A DNA stretch of 64,000 nucleotides, from contig CM049322.1 of assembly GCA_026874595.1 (NCBI GenBank), positions 45,875,340 through 45,939,339 on the forward strand. Direction: 5' to 3'. The position numbers and the translations under genes are program-made. The notes below the pieces were generated by a model. That model made no database searches and was not told the DNA's origin. It saw only the letters and a list, made by a program, of their open reading frames with translations. Source of the DNA: Sipunculus nudus. Lineage: Eukaryota > Annelida > Sipuncula > Golfingiida > Sipunculidae. Shown here in pieces: positions 33,711-46,839 of the stretch; within the stretch, counting starts at the first letter, position 1; the number at the start of each line of letters is the position of its first letter.

Positions 33711-36700
33711 ATGTCTGGTTTCTCAGTTATTACCCTAAATGTAAGAGGGTTGCGAGGGTACAGGAAAAGGAGGAAGATACTCCAATGGCTACTTGATCAT
33801 GGTGGAGATAATAGTATTATTTTTTTACAAGAAGTCCACAGTTTAAAAAGTGATGAATATTCGTGGAGAAAGGAATGGCAGGGAGTTATTTATTATTCTC
33901 ATGGTACAAACCAGTCTAAAGGAGTTGCCATACTTGTCGGTAAATACTTAGACTGTACGGATATTATTGTGGAGAATGATAGGAGGGACGAAGTCTCTTC
34001 TTGAGAGCGAATTTAAATGGTCAACAATTCTTATTTATAAATACGTATGCACCAAACACTGAAAAGGGTCAAGTTGCATATTTAAAAGGCATTTCTGAAA
34101 AAATTACGAATTTTGATCTGGGTAATGATATTAAAATAATCTGGGGTGGAGATTTCAATTTTTGTTTCACTCGATCTGATACAGAAGGTGGAAATTATCA
34201 CCCGAAGGTTAAGTCTATTCAAACCATGAACAATATTATGCAGATGTATAGTTTAATAGACATTTGGAGGGTAAGGAATCCGACAAAGGAGAAGTTTACT
34301 TGGAGTAGTATGAGTCCCAGTATGAAAAGGAGGCTCGATTATATCTTTATATCAAGCGATTTAAACAGTCAAGTAAACCAAGTGGATATTTTTTCATCAA
34401 TATCAACTGATCACTGCGCTGTTAAATGTAATTTTTCTCCGTCCCATATGGTTAAACATGGTCCGTCCCACTGGAAGTTAAATGTATCGCTACTTGACGA
34501 TACAAATTATGTAATAGAACTACGACAGAATATCAAAAGATGGAAAAAAGAATATGAAAACATTGAAAACATTACAAAATGGTGGGAATATCTTAAATTT
34601 AAAATTAGAGAATTTTCCATCTGCTTCTCTAAAAGGAAACGCCAGAAAGAAAAACAGAAATTACACATACTGGAAAAACGATTGACGGAAGCTCAAAGTG
34701 TATCTTCCTTGCATGAATGTGAAATAATCCAACGGGAACTTGAGTCCTACTATGATAGAATAACAGATGGTCATATAATAAGATCCAGGGTTAATTGGTT
34801 TGAACATGGAGAACGTAACACGAAATATTTTTTAAACTTGGAAAAAAGAAATAAAACTAAATCCACAATACGAAAATTGTTATGTAATGAGAATAGAGAT
34901 CAGTGACCAAAAATTAATATTGGCTGAACTAAGAAGATTTTATGAAAATAAATATAAGAGTAATAACTGTCTATCTAAGGAAGAGTGTCATGAATTGTTA
35001 TCAAGTATGAACATCCCAAAATTAACTCCAGATGAGGCAGCCAGCTGCGAGGGTCCTGTCTCGCAAAACGAGATTTTACATGTTCTTAAGCAAATGAAAA
35101 ATAATAAATCTCCTGGAAACGATGGACTACCGAAAGAGTTCTACTTGAAATTCTTTGATTTGATCGGTAGTGATTTAGTTCTATGCTTAAATAAATGTTT
35201 TAAGGAAGGGAAACTCACTCCTTGTCAAAGGCAAGCAGTTGTGACCTTAATTGAAAAAACAGGTAAAGATAATCGCTTACTATCATCTTGGAGACATATA
35301 AGTTTGGTCAATGTAGACTGTAAAATAATAAGTAAAGTTATGGCGAACCGTATCAGAGCAGTTCTCCCTAATATAATAAATACGGATCAGACAGCCTTTG
35401 TGCCCGGTCGGAATATAAATGAAACAAATAGAATAATTAGTGATATTGTTAACTACTGTTTCCAAGAAAATAAGCCACATATACTGTTCGCAGTGGATTT
35501 TGCAGCTGCATTTGATTCGATTGGTCATAATTATTTGTTCAGTGTGTTAGAAAAGTTTGGCTTTGGAGAAAGTTTTATCGGATGGGTCAAACTCCTCCAC
35601 ACAGATATTCAAAGCTGTATTATAAATAACGGTTATACAACAGGTTACATAAAAGTGGCAAAGGGGACTAGACAAGGGGATCCTCTAGCGCCGTACCTGT
35701 TTGTATTAGCTATTGAAATATTGGCAATAATGGTACGCCAATCTGTTGATATAAAAGGAATTACTATTAACGGGAACGAGATAAAACAATGTATATTTGC
35801 GGATGATACCACGTATTTTCTAAAAGACATAAATTCCATGAATGTTTTATGTACTGTTTTGAAGAAATTCACGAGATTATCATCAGTCCAAGTGAATCAG
35901 GATAAATGTGAAGCCGCATGGATGGCAAATTATGATATTAATGAAACCTTAGACGGTTTCAAATGGGTTGACTTGACAACAGATGCATTGAAAATCCTTG
36001 GATTATGGTATACTTATGACAAGAGCTTATCGAACATGTTAAATTTCAATAGAGTGCTTGGAAAAATGAGAACACTTCTAAACATATGGAAACAACGTTC
36101 CTTGACTATATTTGGTAGAAATACGATTTTAAAGTCTTTAGGAATTTCAAAACTTACTTATATAACCAATGTTTTAGAACCACCGAAAGAATTCATCAAA
36201 TCAGTAAAAGACGTGATGACAGAATTTATATGGAACGGGAGAAAACCAAAAATAAAATATAATGTCATGATTAGTGGTTATGATAATGGGGGTATCAGGA
36301 TGCCTGATCTTGAAACGACCATAGAAACACAAAGATTAATGTGGATTAAGAAAATCATTTCTGAGAATACCGAAAAATACTGTGTAATACCTAACTTTTA
36401 TTTAAAAGCGTTTGGTGGCATAAGAAATATTAGTAGTAATACTGACCCTGTAGTATTCAGAGGAGGACTACCGGATTTTTATAGGCGCAGTTTTCACATA
36501 TGGCAGTCCTTTACCTCAGGAGAACCTGTTCTGGTTAAAACTGTTTTATCACAACAACTCTGGAATAATAAATATATTAAGATCGGAGGCAAGTCGGTTT
36601 ATTTTCGATATTTTGATGAACTGGGTATAAAATATATATATGATTTGTATAATACAAGTGGTGAAAAAAGGAAATTAAGTGAAATCATGTCGAAGGACCG

Positions 36701-37478
36701 TAGAAATTATTGTAACTTTTACATACACTGGATGGCATTGCGAAAAGCTATCCCCAAAAAATGGGTGAATATGATTGATGACCAAGGTATAACATCTAGG
36801 GATATGTTAGTACAAGAGCGTAATGTAATTGCTTTCAAAGATGTTATTTTAGATTTGAAGAACGTTTCATTCAGGAGTATATACGACAGAATTTTAACGA
36901 AGATAGTTTCAGTACCTACAAATGGAGAAAAACTGCTAAACAAATACGATTTTTTTAATTTGCAACAGGCTGTTGCTCTTGTTTACAGAACAACCTTGGA
37001 CATGTACCTCAGACAGTTTCAATTCAGATTTCTACATAATATACTTGCAGTAAATGTGAATCTATTTAAATGGAACATCGTTAATACAAAGAGGTGTTCT
37101 TATTGTTTTATTTCCAATGAATCTGTTCTTCACTTATTCTGTGAGTGTCATATATCAGTCACGTTTTATTTAAGAATAAAGTATTGGGCTGAAAAGGGAA
37201 AAATAACAATGCCAGTTCTAAGCCCAAAAATAATGTATATGGGTGTAGGTGAAGCTGAACACCAGAACATTATAAATTTAATTTTGTTGTTGTACAAATT
37301 CATTGTCTTTAGTAATAGATTAAACTTGGTGCCTCCATCATTGAACTTATTCATAAAAAAACTCATTAATATTGAGTGCCTGGAAAGTAAAGTCGCTCAA
37401 AAAGCTAATAAATATGTTTTACATGAGAAAAAATGGAAACCGATACTCCCGCTTATTGGGAAAAAGGGCTTTAACTAA
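33711..37478 (+). pseudogene. LINE ORF2 (endonuclease + reverse transcriptase), two frameshifts
   Basis: Three overlapping frames: 33,711-34,004, 34,001-34,906 and 34,887-37,478. The AP-endonuclease part shows SVITLNVRGLRG, FLQEVH, NTYAPN, GGDFNF, RRLDYIFIS and STDHCAV. The RT part, in the 863-codon frame, shows KSPGNDGLPKEFY, TAFVPGR, AVDFAAAFDSIG, GTRQGDPLAPYLF and the catalytic FADD box (IFADDTTYF). A C-terminal CSYC...HLFCEC looks like the CCHC zinc knuckle of L1-type ORF2. The first frameshift is near 33,998-34,004 inside the endonuclease, the second near 34,890-34,900 between endonuclease and RT. Both are single-base register changes, and the protein is otherwise complete, so the element died recently or contains assembly errors. 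Confidence 0.85.
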
Positions 37479-37794
37479 ATATTTTTTATCCATGTACCCT
37501 AATTTATGTCAAACTTCACTAGAACACGTGATTATATAGCCTCTTCTATTATAATTCATAACTTCTGACAGACATGTTACCTACATAAGTCATGGTTAAA
37601 TTTGAGGTTTCTGGAATCATATACATAAGTAGTTAAGATGTGAATGTTTTTTGTAACTTACATATTTTGTATATTTTGTATTTGTAAATATTGTGATCTG
37701 AAACGTAACCTTGTGATTTCTTTTTAATGATGTCGATGATGACAGAAAGGTCTTGAAAAAAATAAAATCAATATTCTGAGACATCATAAGAAAA

Positions 37795-37796
37795 AA

Positions 37797-37859
<63 letters not shown>
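37795..37859. repeat. LINE poly(A) tail
   Basis: About 65 A with one G/C and one TG interruption, followed directly by the right target-site duplication. Confidence 0.9.
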
Positions 37860-37862
<3 letters not shown>

Positions 37863-38960
37863 AGGGCCTGGTTTAAAACAACCTAAACGATGAGAGAAAC
37901 GCTAGCCACTGCCTCGACACATAATTGGACACTTGAAATAATTTCTGCAGATAAATGTACAAATATTTCGTTTCTTACAAGAAAACTACAAAAGAAAACC
38001 TATATTAATTATATTTACTAACAATTTCACCATCAATTACACTGATGTTTGCTTTAATTTAAGGAATGGTTAATTCGAGGAGTATTCTCCTATTTTATTA
38101 ACTTTTCCCTACCGACATATAATGACGCCAAATTACTATTGGTTGATTGGTTTGTTCATTGAACGGTTACACCAGAAACTATTGAGTTCCGCTTGTATGT
38201 ATGAACATGTCTTGAACGGCTACCCTGTTTTTATATGTATACAGATGAAATGGCCGTTTACATAGAATTGTTTGCCTTCTTATTCATAACGTCATGACTG
38301 TGGCTTGCTACTACCTGCTAATGTGAGTTAAGCTGGATTACCAGTGTTCAACACATCCGCCGTTTTGCTATATTTGCTATCAATTACGAGGCTTTATATA
38401 ATTGGTCAGATTCTCCATAAAGTCTCCCATCGCAAGATGATAATATTGTCTATTATAAGTGGTTTACTGCTCCAAAGTCATTCAGAAACTTAGTTCTTTC
38501 CATTTTTAATTATTTTATTCAGATATAATACATTGATCATCGATATTAAAAGAACAAACATGTACATATAGATATGGCTTTATGTATACCTGTCATAAAC
38601 TTTGGTCTAGGTGTACACCTTTATGTCGACCGCACACCTTGAACATGCTTTCGTGTATTCATATAAAGTTAAGCTGTCACGTGACTAGCAAGGGGTCGTC
38701 GTACTACCGTATATCACTTGTTATCTGTTCAACAAAAGTGTTTTACGAACCAAAAAAGCGAGGAACCTATTCATCATTAACATACATAGACAGTTGATTG
38801 TACAAGTGATAAGCACTTATTATATTATATAAATTACATCAGCAAGCAATGGGCACGCAACTGACGTCAGGTGACAGTATATCTGTGTAATTTTGTAGGA
38901 CTGTGTATTCTTATTCGATATCCAGTTGTCGAATGTTTCCTCCACAAAGACCGTATCGCC
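37860..38960 (+). promoter_or_regulatory. SINE right part, then upstream region of copy 5
   Basis: 37,860-37,950 is the resumed SINE (ACAGGGCCTGG, GCTAGCCACTGCCTCGACAC). From about 38,040 the shared upstream block begins. It lacks the (TA)n tract and hairpin of copy 2 (a deletion around 38,435). Elements: ATTGGTCAGATTC near 38,401, CATATAAAGTTAAG at 38,660, E-box CACGTG 38,678-38,683, GTACTACCGTATATCAC, a TATATTATATAAA stretch at 38,821-38,833, and the start at 38,961. Confidence 0.5.
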
Positions 38961-40527
38961 ATGGCTGCAGAGGAAGACTTATATTTTAAGTATAGCGTGC
39001 CGGTTGACCCTGAATCTGCTCGAATGAATAAGTTACGGCAGATATTCCCCAGACGAAGTTACAGATCCATGAGTCTGGAAGAGGCGAGAACCTCACACCT
39101 TCAGTATGCCATCGCTTTACGTGGACATAATGACTTCAATGGCTCAGTCACAGATCTCCGAGTACCTTCAGATCAACCTCATGGTAACATAATAAATAAG
39201 TCGTTTCATTTTTTTTTTAAATGACACACGGAATAAACATTTCATCGGTCATTTCCTTGACAACAATATTTTTCGAACAATAAATGTTTTTATATTTTTT
39301 ATTGATAAACACTGGGATGCCAAGATTTTTTTTGCTCAGAATGACACTTTCCTTAGAATTAAAATAATAAATTATAGAGAGATAATTCCTTTTTTTATTT
39401 AGCAATTTTGATTCTTTTTATTCAAAATAATAATTACTATGGCTACAAATCTCTATATTCTTTCAGAATCCTTTTGTTATCAATTGGCATGCACATTTTA
39501 CCTCTACAACTGTTATGTATTATTCCTTCAAGGGGCCATTTTTTTAAAATAACAACTTTTCTTTAGCTAATACCAGCTCGTCTCATGTAGAATTTTAGTC
39601 AACATGTCTTAATCAACCTGAAGAAACTCTTTGAAATCACATTTTCAAACTTTGATACCCTCATTATACAACACACTTAGTTACCAGCCTTCAATAATCA
39701 TGTACTTTGATACCCTCATTCAAAACACACAAAGTTACCGGTCGTAAATATTCATGACTATCTTCTAATCAGTGGCGATCGAGTCCCAAGAGGTAGCTTA
39801 AAAAAAGAGCTTTAAGCTGATGGTTTGATACCAAAGGAAGCAGAACAGACCCCAAATACTTATATAACTGTATCTATCTATCAGCATTAAAGGTATTTTC
39901 GAAACGTAAAGTACTTTCAGATATCAAATGTAAAAACACCTAATGATATGGTTAACAAAGTGAAGAGGACATTATCTAAATAAAAGTCAGTCGTCAAATA
40001 GTCGTGATAATGGAGTTGATAAGGAGCAAATGCACATTACAATACATTTCAAGGATAGGGCTATGTTCATTAGGGAAGAAAATTTACTGAAATGAGATCA
40101 TCTTCATTTATTTATTTAGGTAATCCTCTTATCATTTAATAATGATCACTCTCTATCGTTCACTTGTATCCAATGTCATGAGGCCGAGATGAACGTATGC
40201 TACTTTTGTCCATTTTCTAGACGGAATTCCTATTCGTGTGTATAAACCAGCCAACGTGAGACCTGACCCAGCCATCTTGGTCTACTTTCATGGGGATGGA
40301 ATGGTTCTGGGCTCCATGGAGGCTTATGATGTTTGCTGTCAAATGCTGGCAGAGTAAGAAAATAGTGTTTATACCTGAAATCTGTGTTGACAAAACATGT
40401 TTGTTTAAGCGTCGCCTTCCCTTAAAATTCGATTACCATGAGCTGACGTCTCTTTGTTATACACTTTACGTAAGAAAATAGCAAAAGTTAATTTCTTTAT
40501 ATATATTATGAAAACCGTTGTTTTTAG

Positions 40528-40599
<72 letters not shown>

Positions 40600-40851
40600 A
40601 AATATTTCAGCCGCTCCACTTGTATAGTTGTGATTGTTGAGCACCGTCTGGCACCAGAGCATCCGTTACCGGCAGGGTTCAAGGACTGTGACAATGTTGC
40701 CCTATGGATACTAAGAAACAAAACAAATATTGGTATTTTCTAAAAAAAACATATTAGCTAAAGAAACATTAATATTCAATTACAGTACTATTTTTGCTAT
40801 CCATTAATATAAATATATACGTACACAAAAACACACACATATATATTTATG

Positions 40852-40899
<48 letters not shown>

Positions 40900-43800
40900 T
40901 GAACCTCAGATTTTAGCCTCATTCGCTCTAATTAATTATGACTTCTGAATTTTTCCTAACCCCGTGTATATAAAACTTTAAATCCAGAAAGCATAATAAT
41001 AACATATAATTGTTATCGCATGTGTACCTTTATCCTCATTCAGATAACAGTGCCCCTAACAGGCCATTTGCCTAATATAAATATTTGCTTTACTAACATA
41101 AACTGTTTTTACATAGATTGTGCTCGCCATAAGCCCAAACACACCATTAATTATACACTTATAGTTGTTTGTATTTATTGTTATAGTTATACCACATTAT
41201 TGAAATGTCCTTAGCAGCAGACATTAACACATATAAACTCACATATAATAACAAACAAAAACACACATAAATGAAGCTTATTTATTTGTTATACATGGAC
41301 TTTACAAATATAAAAAGTATAAGACGTTCGGTATTCAGGGATGGAGGAAAGCGGAAGACCCTTAAAATATACAGACCCTGCACGGGTTACTTCAAGCCAC
41401 TCTGAAAGTCACACCTGGAATCAAACAAGAGTGCTTTGCATCTTTTACATGTTTCTTTTTATTCTGTCATTGCATCGGAGATAACATTATTTCACTGCAT
41501 TCTTTGACTAATGATAGGCGGGACAATGAATAGCGTGGTGGGAGTAGGTGGTGACGGCTGGGGCGGAAAGGCAGCCGCATTGTGCCCTCACTATGTACCA
41601 GGACTCGGGTTTCAGGTAAAATAACCTATGAAACAAATGATTTACTAGTTATTTTTGATATTACTATCTAAGCCAGATCAGATCTGTAAAAATCTCTTCG
41701 AGAAGTGACAAAGCTTATAATGTTCATCGTTTAATAGGTGTTGGTATACCCAAGCACAGATGAACGCCTCTCATTTCCGTCTCACGAGGAGTATAGTTCA
41801 AAGCAGCGAGGGGATGACGCTGCTTGGTAAGATCTGAAATAACCCAACCAAAGCATATCGTAAGGTAGGACTGTGACGATACCTGCGATGTCGTATTCTA
41901 TCAGTCTGAATCACGAGTTCGTGCACACGCATACAAACACTCAAAGCTCACAGTTATGACGGAGACCAGCCATATAAGATAAACGTATCTTTAATGCGTT
42001 TACCCTAACTAATACAAAAAAATCCCTTCTCTAAACTGTAAAATCACGAGGTCTGGTAGGATGTCTGAAGCGCCCACACGATCCCCTGCATACTGGTGTT
42101 AGCCAGGTCTTCAGCGTTGGAATCGAGCGCTATCAGTCGTCAGTTATCCCTCTCAGCCGTCGGCCACACTTGAACGCCCTCTCTCGCCCTATTGACGAAC
42201 CCTACTTCGACTGTGCGGACCTGCGGTGTTGGTCTGTGTATCATCAGACACCTTTCAGGATCCAGGGATGTCCGCTAATCCGTCAGCTGGACAGTAAATT
42301 CACTCTGCGCTCTTCGCTTATCCGGGAAAGAAAGCTATCAGGAAGAAAAAATACACACAAAAACTCATAAAGCATACGGTCTTCTCAAGTACCACAGCAT
42401 GTATGCCATGAGGGCCTACTGCTTAGAAAGGTCAATACTCCGGGAACGTTACGTCATACCCCTTGCCTTTTGCCCGTTGTAAACAGTTTGCAAGTCATAT
42501 TAATTGGCATTATTAACAAGATTTTCGATACCTCGCATATTGATATCATAAAAACACCGTATTTACCTCAAACTTATTATCCATGCATGGAGAGCAAATG
42601 CCGGATTTAACGACAGCCCCTACTCAAATTGTCCACACTAAACATTTAAGCTTTACAATACATTACCATAAATATTCAACACAACTTTACACTGGTGATT
42701 ACAAATACGATTCTCCAAATTGAATCCAGCTGAAAATTTAAAAATAAAGTCTTCAAAGAGCCCTGCTTACAGTTCTCTGAGTATTCACAATCTGTGTTCA
42801 GAAGAACAACTTACCGGTCTTCAACCCAACCTTTTCGGTGACCTGCTTTGGTTCATGTTGGTTGTAATGGGAGAAGTGGGCGTGGTTCAGCCTTTACTGT
42901 CCAATTATACCTGAACCTGCGGATAGGTACTGAATATTCATAATATGTAGGAATAATAATATGGTCGTGGACAATACGAGAACTGCTAGCTAGCCCTGTG
43001 AATATTGATTAACTTCGACAGGCAAGAAATGCCATTTATACACTAGCCGTTTCCCCTCGCCTCTGAACGGGAAATCTTTTGAACTACTAAACTGAGTGTA
43101 TGGTTTCAGTTGATGAAATAATATATTATTTTTCTTGAAAAACTAAAAGCCAAATACGACTTTTTTTACATTTTAAAGAAAATGAAGTAATATTTTTTTT
43201 AAATTGAAATGTCATTTAGATATAGGAGTTCATCTCAGAAAAGAACATGATTAAAAATTAAATATTGTGAATATTCAAAACATAAAAAGGCTATTGGTAT
43301 TTTCCATTATTTCTCTGTCACAGGTTTCATCGACATCATCGAGAGACCATCAATCATGAAGACAAAAGGTTTAGTCCTTATCAGCAGCCTCGTTTTGACC
43401 ATCTTCCGCCAGCCCTTTTCATCGTGGCTGAATGTCATATCCGTCGTGATGACAGTATTGGTGGGTCCATGGTAACATTTTAAATAAATTTAACAAGGCC
43501 ATTTGAAATAATAATTTGATAATGGTACATTTTTTTTTTGTAATTTATTAAATATCTTGAAAAAAGGATGTAATTGTGAATATAAAACCATGTCAAGAGC
43601 AAAGTAGGAGGACTGAAGGTAAAATGTATGAAATTCGTTTTAGTAAAATTGTTGTTTTAATATTTATATATAATACAAAGATATATTACCAGGATGCTCA
43701 ATTAGCATAGTAAACTGATAAGCAATAGGGTCCTGGAAAAAGCAACATATCAGTAGTATACATATGATATAAAATACACATATACTATGAAAATACACAA

Positions 43801-44092
43801 TATATTGTTCATATCAAACAGCAACAAACCTCTTTACCCTGTTATGTTCCAGTATCGCACGTGTAGCCCGACCAGTTCTATTGTGCCCCCGAGGACAATA
43901 TGATCAGTCTCAGTCTTTCACATACCCCCCCCCCCCAAAATTGCACAAAGCATCATCTCGTAATCTCATAAAGTCTCGGCTGTTCAAACCACGCCGTTAG
44001 CTTCATTCTAACCATATTCACCTGATGATCGGGTCGGATCCCGTGAAACAGACTGTTGTGAATTTAGAGTGTTGTTTTTCATCAGATTTTAT

Positions 44093-44152
<60 letters not shown>

Positions 44153-45132
44153 TATATATATAACCGATTGTGGATGGTATCGGACAGCTTATAATGTCAG
44201 ATTTTTCATTTCCCTTGTAACAAAGTAACTGTCAATAGACATATGCAGAAGGTTGCTGAGCTTTGTTGACTAATCACTACTTCTTCACTTATTATATGAC
44301 AGTACAGGCCAAAATTCACTATGATTCAGGCAGTCTGTCATTATTAGATAAACTGATAGTACAAATGCATCACATTTAAGGCTATGTAAATCATCGGGGT
44401 CAATAATAGAGTAAAAAGCGGACTCTACAATAAATAATGATACCACTCCCGTGTGATACCTTATTATGTTTATTCTCCGATGAAATGCACTCGGAGAAAA
44501 GAAACATACGGAAGGTTATCTTTAAATTAAACAGAGTACGAGAAGAAACTAAAAGCTGCAGGGGTCCAGACAGAGTTGGTCCTAATGAAGGGGGCGCTGC
44601 ACGATTTCTTTCACATCCCAGGTAACACCATATAAACCATTTGTACCAGAACGTACAAAAATACCATTAAGCAGTAAACCTCATTTGTCCTACCAAGCAA
44701 AGTATGTATATTCTTCTTCAATACCTTTTTTTTCTAGATATATACACTGACCGGCTTTTGGATACTCAGTATTCAAATCCTAAAGCATGTAGGAACCGAG
44801 ATTTTTTTTCATTCTTTTATATGTTAATGACCGTTTAATTTAATAAAATACAACGTTTGAATTATTAAGTCTGAAAATTTGTAAATTATGCCGGGAGACG
44901 ATGAGAAACTTCAAATGATCTAAAGTTTTTAAAACGGACTTTTTATAGACCTGGTATTATTGTGACTTACCTAAGCCCAATCCATCAAAGCATTGCACAA
45001 AGTGCAGTGTATATTATGTTTTCTGTTGCAGGCTTCTATAAAAACCTCTGTGACAAGGCATACGGCGCAGTCGCTGATTTCATCAACAGATTTGTGTACA
45101 ACCCTCAGAACAACACAAGGGATCCATCCTAA
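38961..45132 (+). CDS. Copy 5 (type A): hydrolase-fold protein lacking the nucleophile, intact
   Basis: Exons 38961-39183, 40221-40353, 40611-40732, 41518-41615, 41738-41826, 43324-43460, 44535-44621, 45032-45132; 990 nt, 329 aa, every junction GT-AG with the same phases as copy 2. Motifs: [10 protein letters not shown] (75-84), YFHGDG (96-101), [13 protein letters not shown] (129-141), [10 protein letters not shown] (170-179, Gly173 in place of Ser), [12 protein letters not shown] (254-265, His260 in place of Asp), [11 protein letters not shown] (289-299, His290 kept). The tail [10 protein letters not shown] is 8 residues longer than in copy 2. The start is a gccATGG; the upstream ATG of copy 2 is out of frame here because of one extra base in the leader, which supports 38,961. 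No membrane segment or signal peptide is seen. It is the most complete gene of the array. Catalysis by the usual Ser-Asp-His route looks impossible. Confidence 0.87.
40524..40595. repeat. (CA)n(TA)n microsatellite
   Basis: Compound tract ending 15 bp before the exon 3 acceptor of copy 5 (AG at 40,609-40,610). Length change here could affect the branch point/polypyrimidine region. Confidence 0.85.
40855..40900. repeat. (TA)n microsatellite
   Basis: Intron 3 of copy 5; copy 8 has a matching tract at 61,920-61,966, copy 2 has none. Confidence 0.9.
41901..43110 (+). repeat. Repeat R1 (intron 5, copy 5)
   Basis: Same insertion as in copy 2 (same intron position), shortened at its 3' side, where it jumps to TTGATGAAATAATATATTATT. 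Shared between copies 2, 5 and 8, so it predates their duplication. Confidence 0.6.
43860..44090. mobile_element. Foldback element, left arm lost (intron 6, copy 5)
   Basis: Matches the middle and right arm of 16,725-17,048 (GTGTAGCCCGACCAG, then CGTTAGCTTCATTCT through GACTGTTGTGAATTTA). The left arm is replaced by other sequence, and a C12 run interrupts the middle. Confidence 0.65.
44093..44162. repeat. (TA)n microsatellite
   Basis: About 70 bp TA tract following the foldback remnant in intron 6 of copy 5. Confidence 0.9.
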
Positions 45133-46835
45133 TTGAAATGTTGTATTTTAAGAGAAAAAACATGAACATGATCGGAAAAAGTTTCCGACTTAATAAGTAT
45201 AGAGTTGGCTGTAACGTCAGATCAAGGACATAACACGACTAGTAATAAAATCGATACATCCTGACTACTAAAGTACAAACAATTTGACACGTTGGCTTTT
45301 TAAGACATAAATTCACTTTTAGTGTCGTGTAATAATTGATCCAATGTATGAGGAATGTACACTTATCATTGCTTCTATAACAAACTGGAACAGGTGACCG
45401 CTGAGAGAGGAACATAGGTATTAAGTACAAATTGTTTTTTTTTCTATTTATTTTGAGTCCAGGTACACGCATCCATTTTTACTTGCTCTCTTATCTAATT
45501 CTAAATCCACGTATGTACATCTGAAGAGTATCATTCAGACGGAACGTGAATACTAAAATTTATTTCAGATAATACTTTATTTATTTAAAATGATGCTTTC
45601 TTTTTTTATGTTATAAGATATTTTTTCTCTTTATATTGTACGTTAAGAACAATTACACATATTGTTAATACGTTTCGCCTAAGTGTATTTCAATACATAT
45701 TGCAAGTTAGTTTTCTGACCGATACCCAGTACTAGTTTGTAATAACATTGGGATTGTCTGGTAGGAGTGGCGAACAGAACGTATGCTATAGAATAAACCC
45801 TACAAATTTTGGACACCTGGGTCATATCGGACACTTTTCTAAAGTTTCTCAGGAATCTGTCATTCTTGGTAATCCAGGCCGACAGCATGTGACAAAGTAA
45901 AATGTATGATTTGATATTGTTTATAACTAACGTTAAATACAGCCAAAATTAAAAAAAAAAATACATCTTTTTATTTCTTTAATAAAGCTAATACGGAACC
46001 AATGACCGGCCTCAGCCATTCTGAAAAGTTCAGGCACGACACACGTGATCAGCGTGACCCCAAAATTAGGTCAAATTTTTTCAGTCTGGAGTAATGTCAC
46101 AACCTGTCCTACTTTAAATCACAGCCAGACTGTTTATTTTTCATATGTGGCGTGTTACATGATAATAAACAAAGTCATTTTTTATATATTCTTTTATATA
46201 TGTGAAATGTCTGGCATTACAAGGGTGTACATTTGTTTCAAATAGAAACCGGGTAATATCGGATACTCGGCACCATGGACCCTGGCAATCTTTTTAAGGG
46301 GTTCTTTAAAGAATAAATAAAGGCACTTTGCCGCTCAACCACAGATAGTTAATTGTTCTGATATATTTAGAGTTATTTTCAAAATAAATGAGCTTTATAT
46401 ATGTTCAAAATACGTTACGCCATAATGTTACATATTTGCTTATATATGCATTTAGAGTTGCTTTGATACAACTTTTAAAATTGAATAGATAATTCAGCGA
46501 GAAATTACATATATAAAAAGTAAATCTTTTGTATAATCATGGAAATATACATTTACATTTTTCTCCATTTAAATAATCACTTAATTTACATATAAGGTAA
46601 AGCTATGAGTGCCGGTATTTTACCATGCATCAGACTTATGACAGAAGTAAATACACAATAGACACCAGATCTTTAATGTATTTTTCAGAAATTAAAATAT
46701 AAATATACTTATTATATACTGGGAATATACACATATTATGTTAGCATTTAATCTAGAGTGTTGATATTAATCCGTGGGCTGGAGTAACCCACCTTGACTC
46801 CCCCCACCAATCAGATAAACCTATTTTTTCTTATT
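45133..46835 (+). other. 3' region of copy 5 and spacer
   Basis: Aligns with 18,118-19,870. The proximal AATAAA of copy 2 is missing here (GAGAAAAAACATG, five A-T bases deleted); the next AATAAA is near 45,245. A decayed minus-strand SINE tail lies at about 45,455-45,545. No gene. Confidence 0.55.
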
Positions 46836-46839
46836 GCTG

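Larger units (their letters stand above)
32213..37859 (+). mobile_element. L1/Tx1-like non-LTR retrotransposon, 5.65 kb
   Basis: A short leader (about 60 bp), ORF1 (32,274-33,122), a 588-bp inter-ORF gap, ORF2 (33,711-37,478, two frameshifts), a 3' UTR with AATAAA at 37,761, and a poly(A) of about 60 bp. It is flanked by a 10-12 bp target-site duplication. The two-ORF plan with a coiled-coil ORF1, apurinic endonuclease and RT suggests the L1/Tx1 group; the exact clade needs a tree. The short leader suggests the 5' end may be trimmed. Low divergence of the flanking repeats and the empty site at 59,640 show it is younger than the tandem duplication. Confidence 0.9.

Noticed and set aside
33460-33738. 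92-codon hydrophobic frame between LINE ORF1 and ORF2
   Set aside because: Overlaps the ORF2 start, has no known domain and a composition expected of T-rich DNA.
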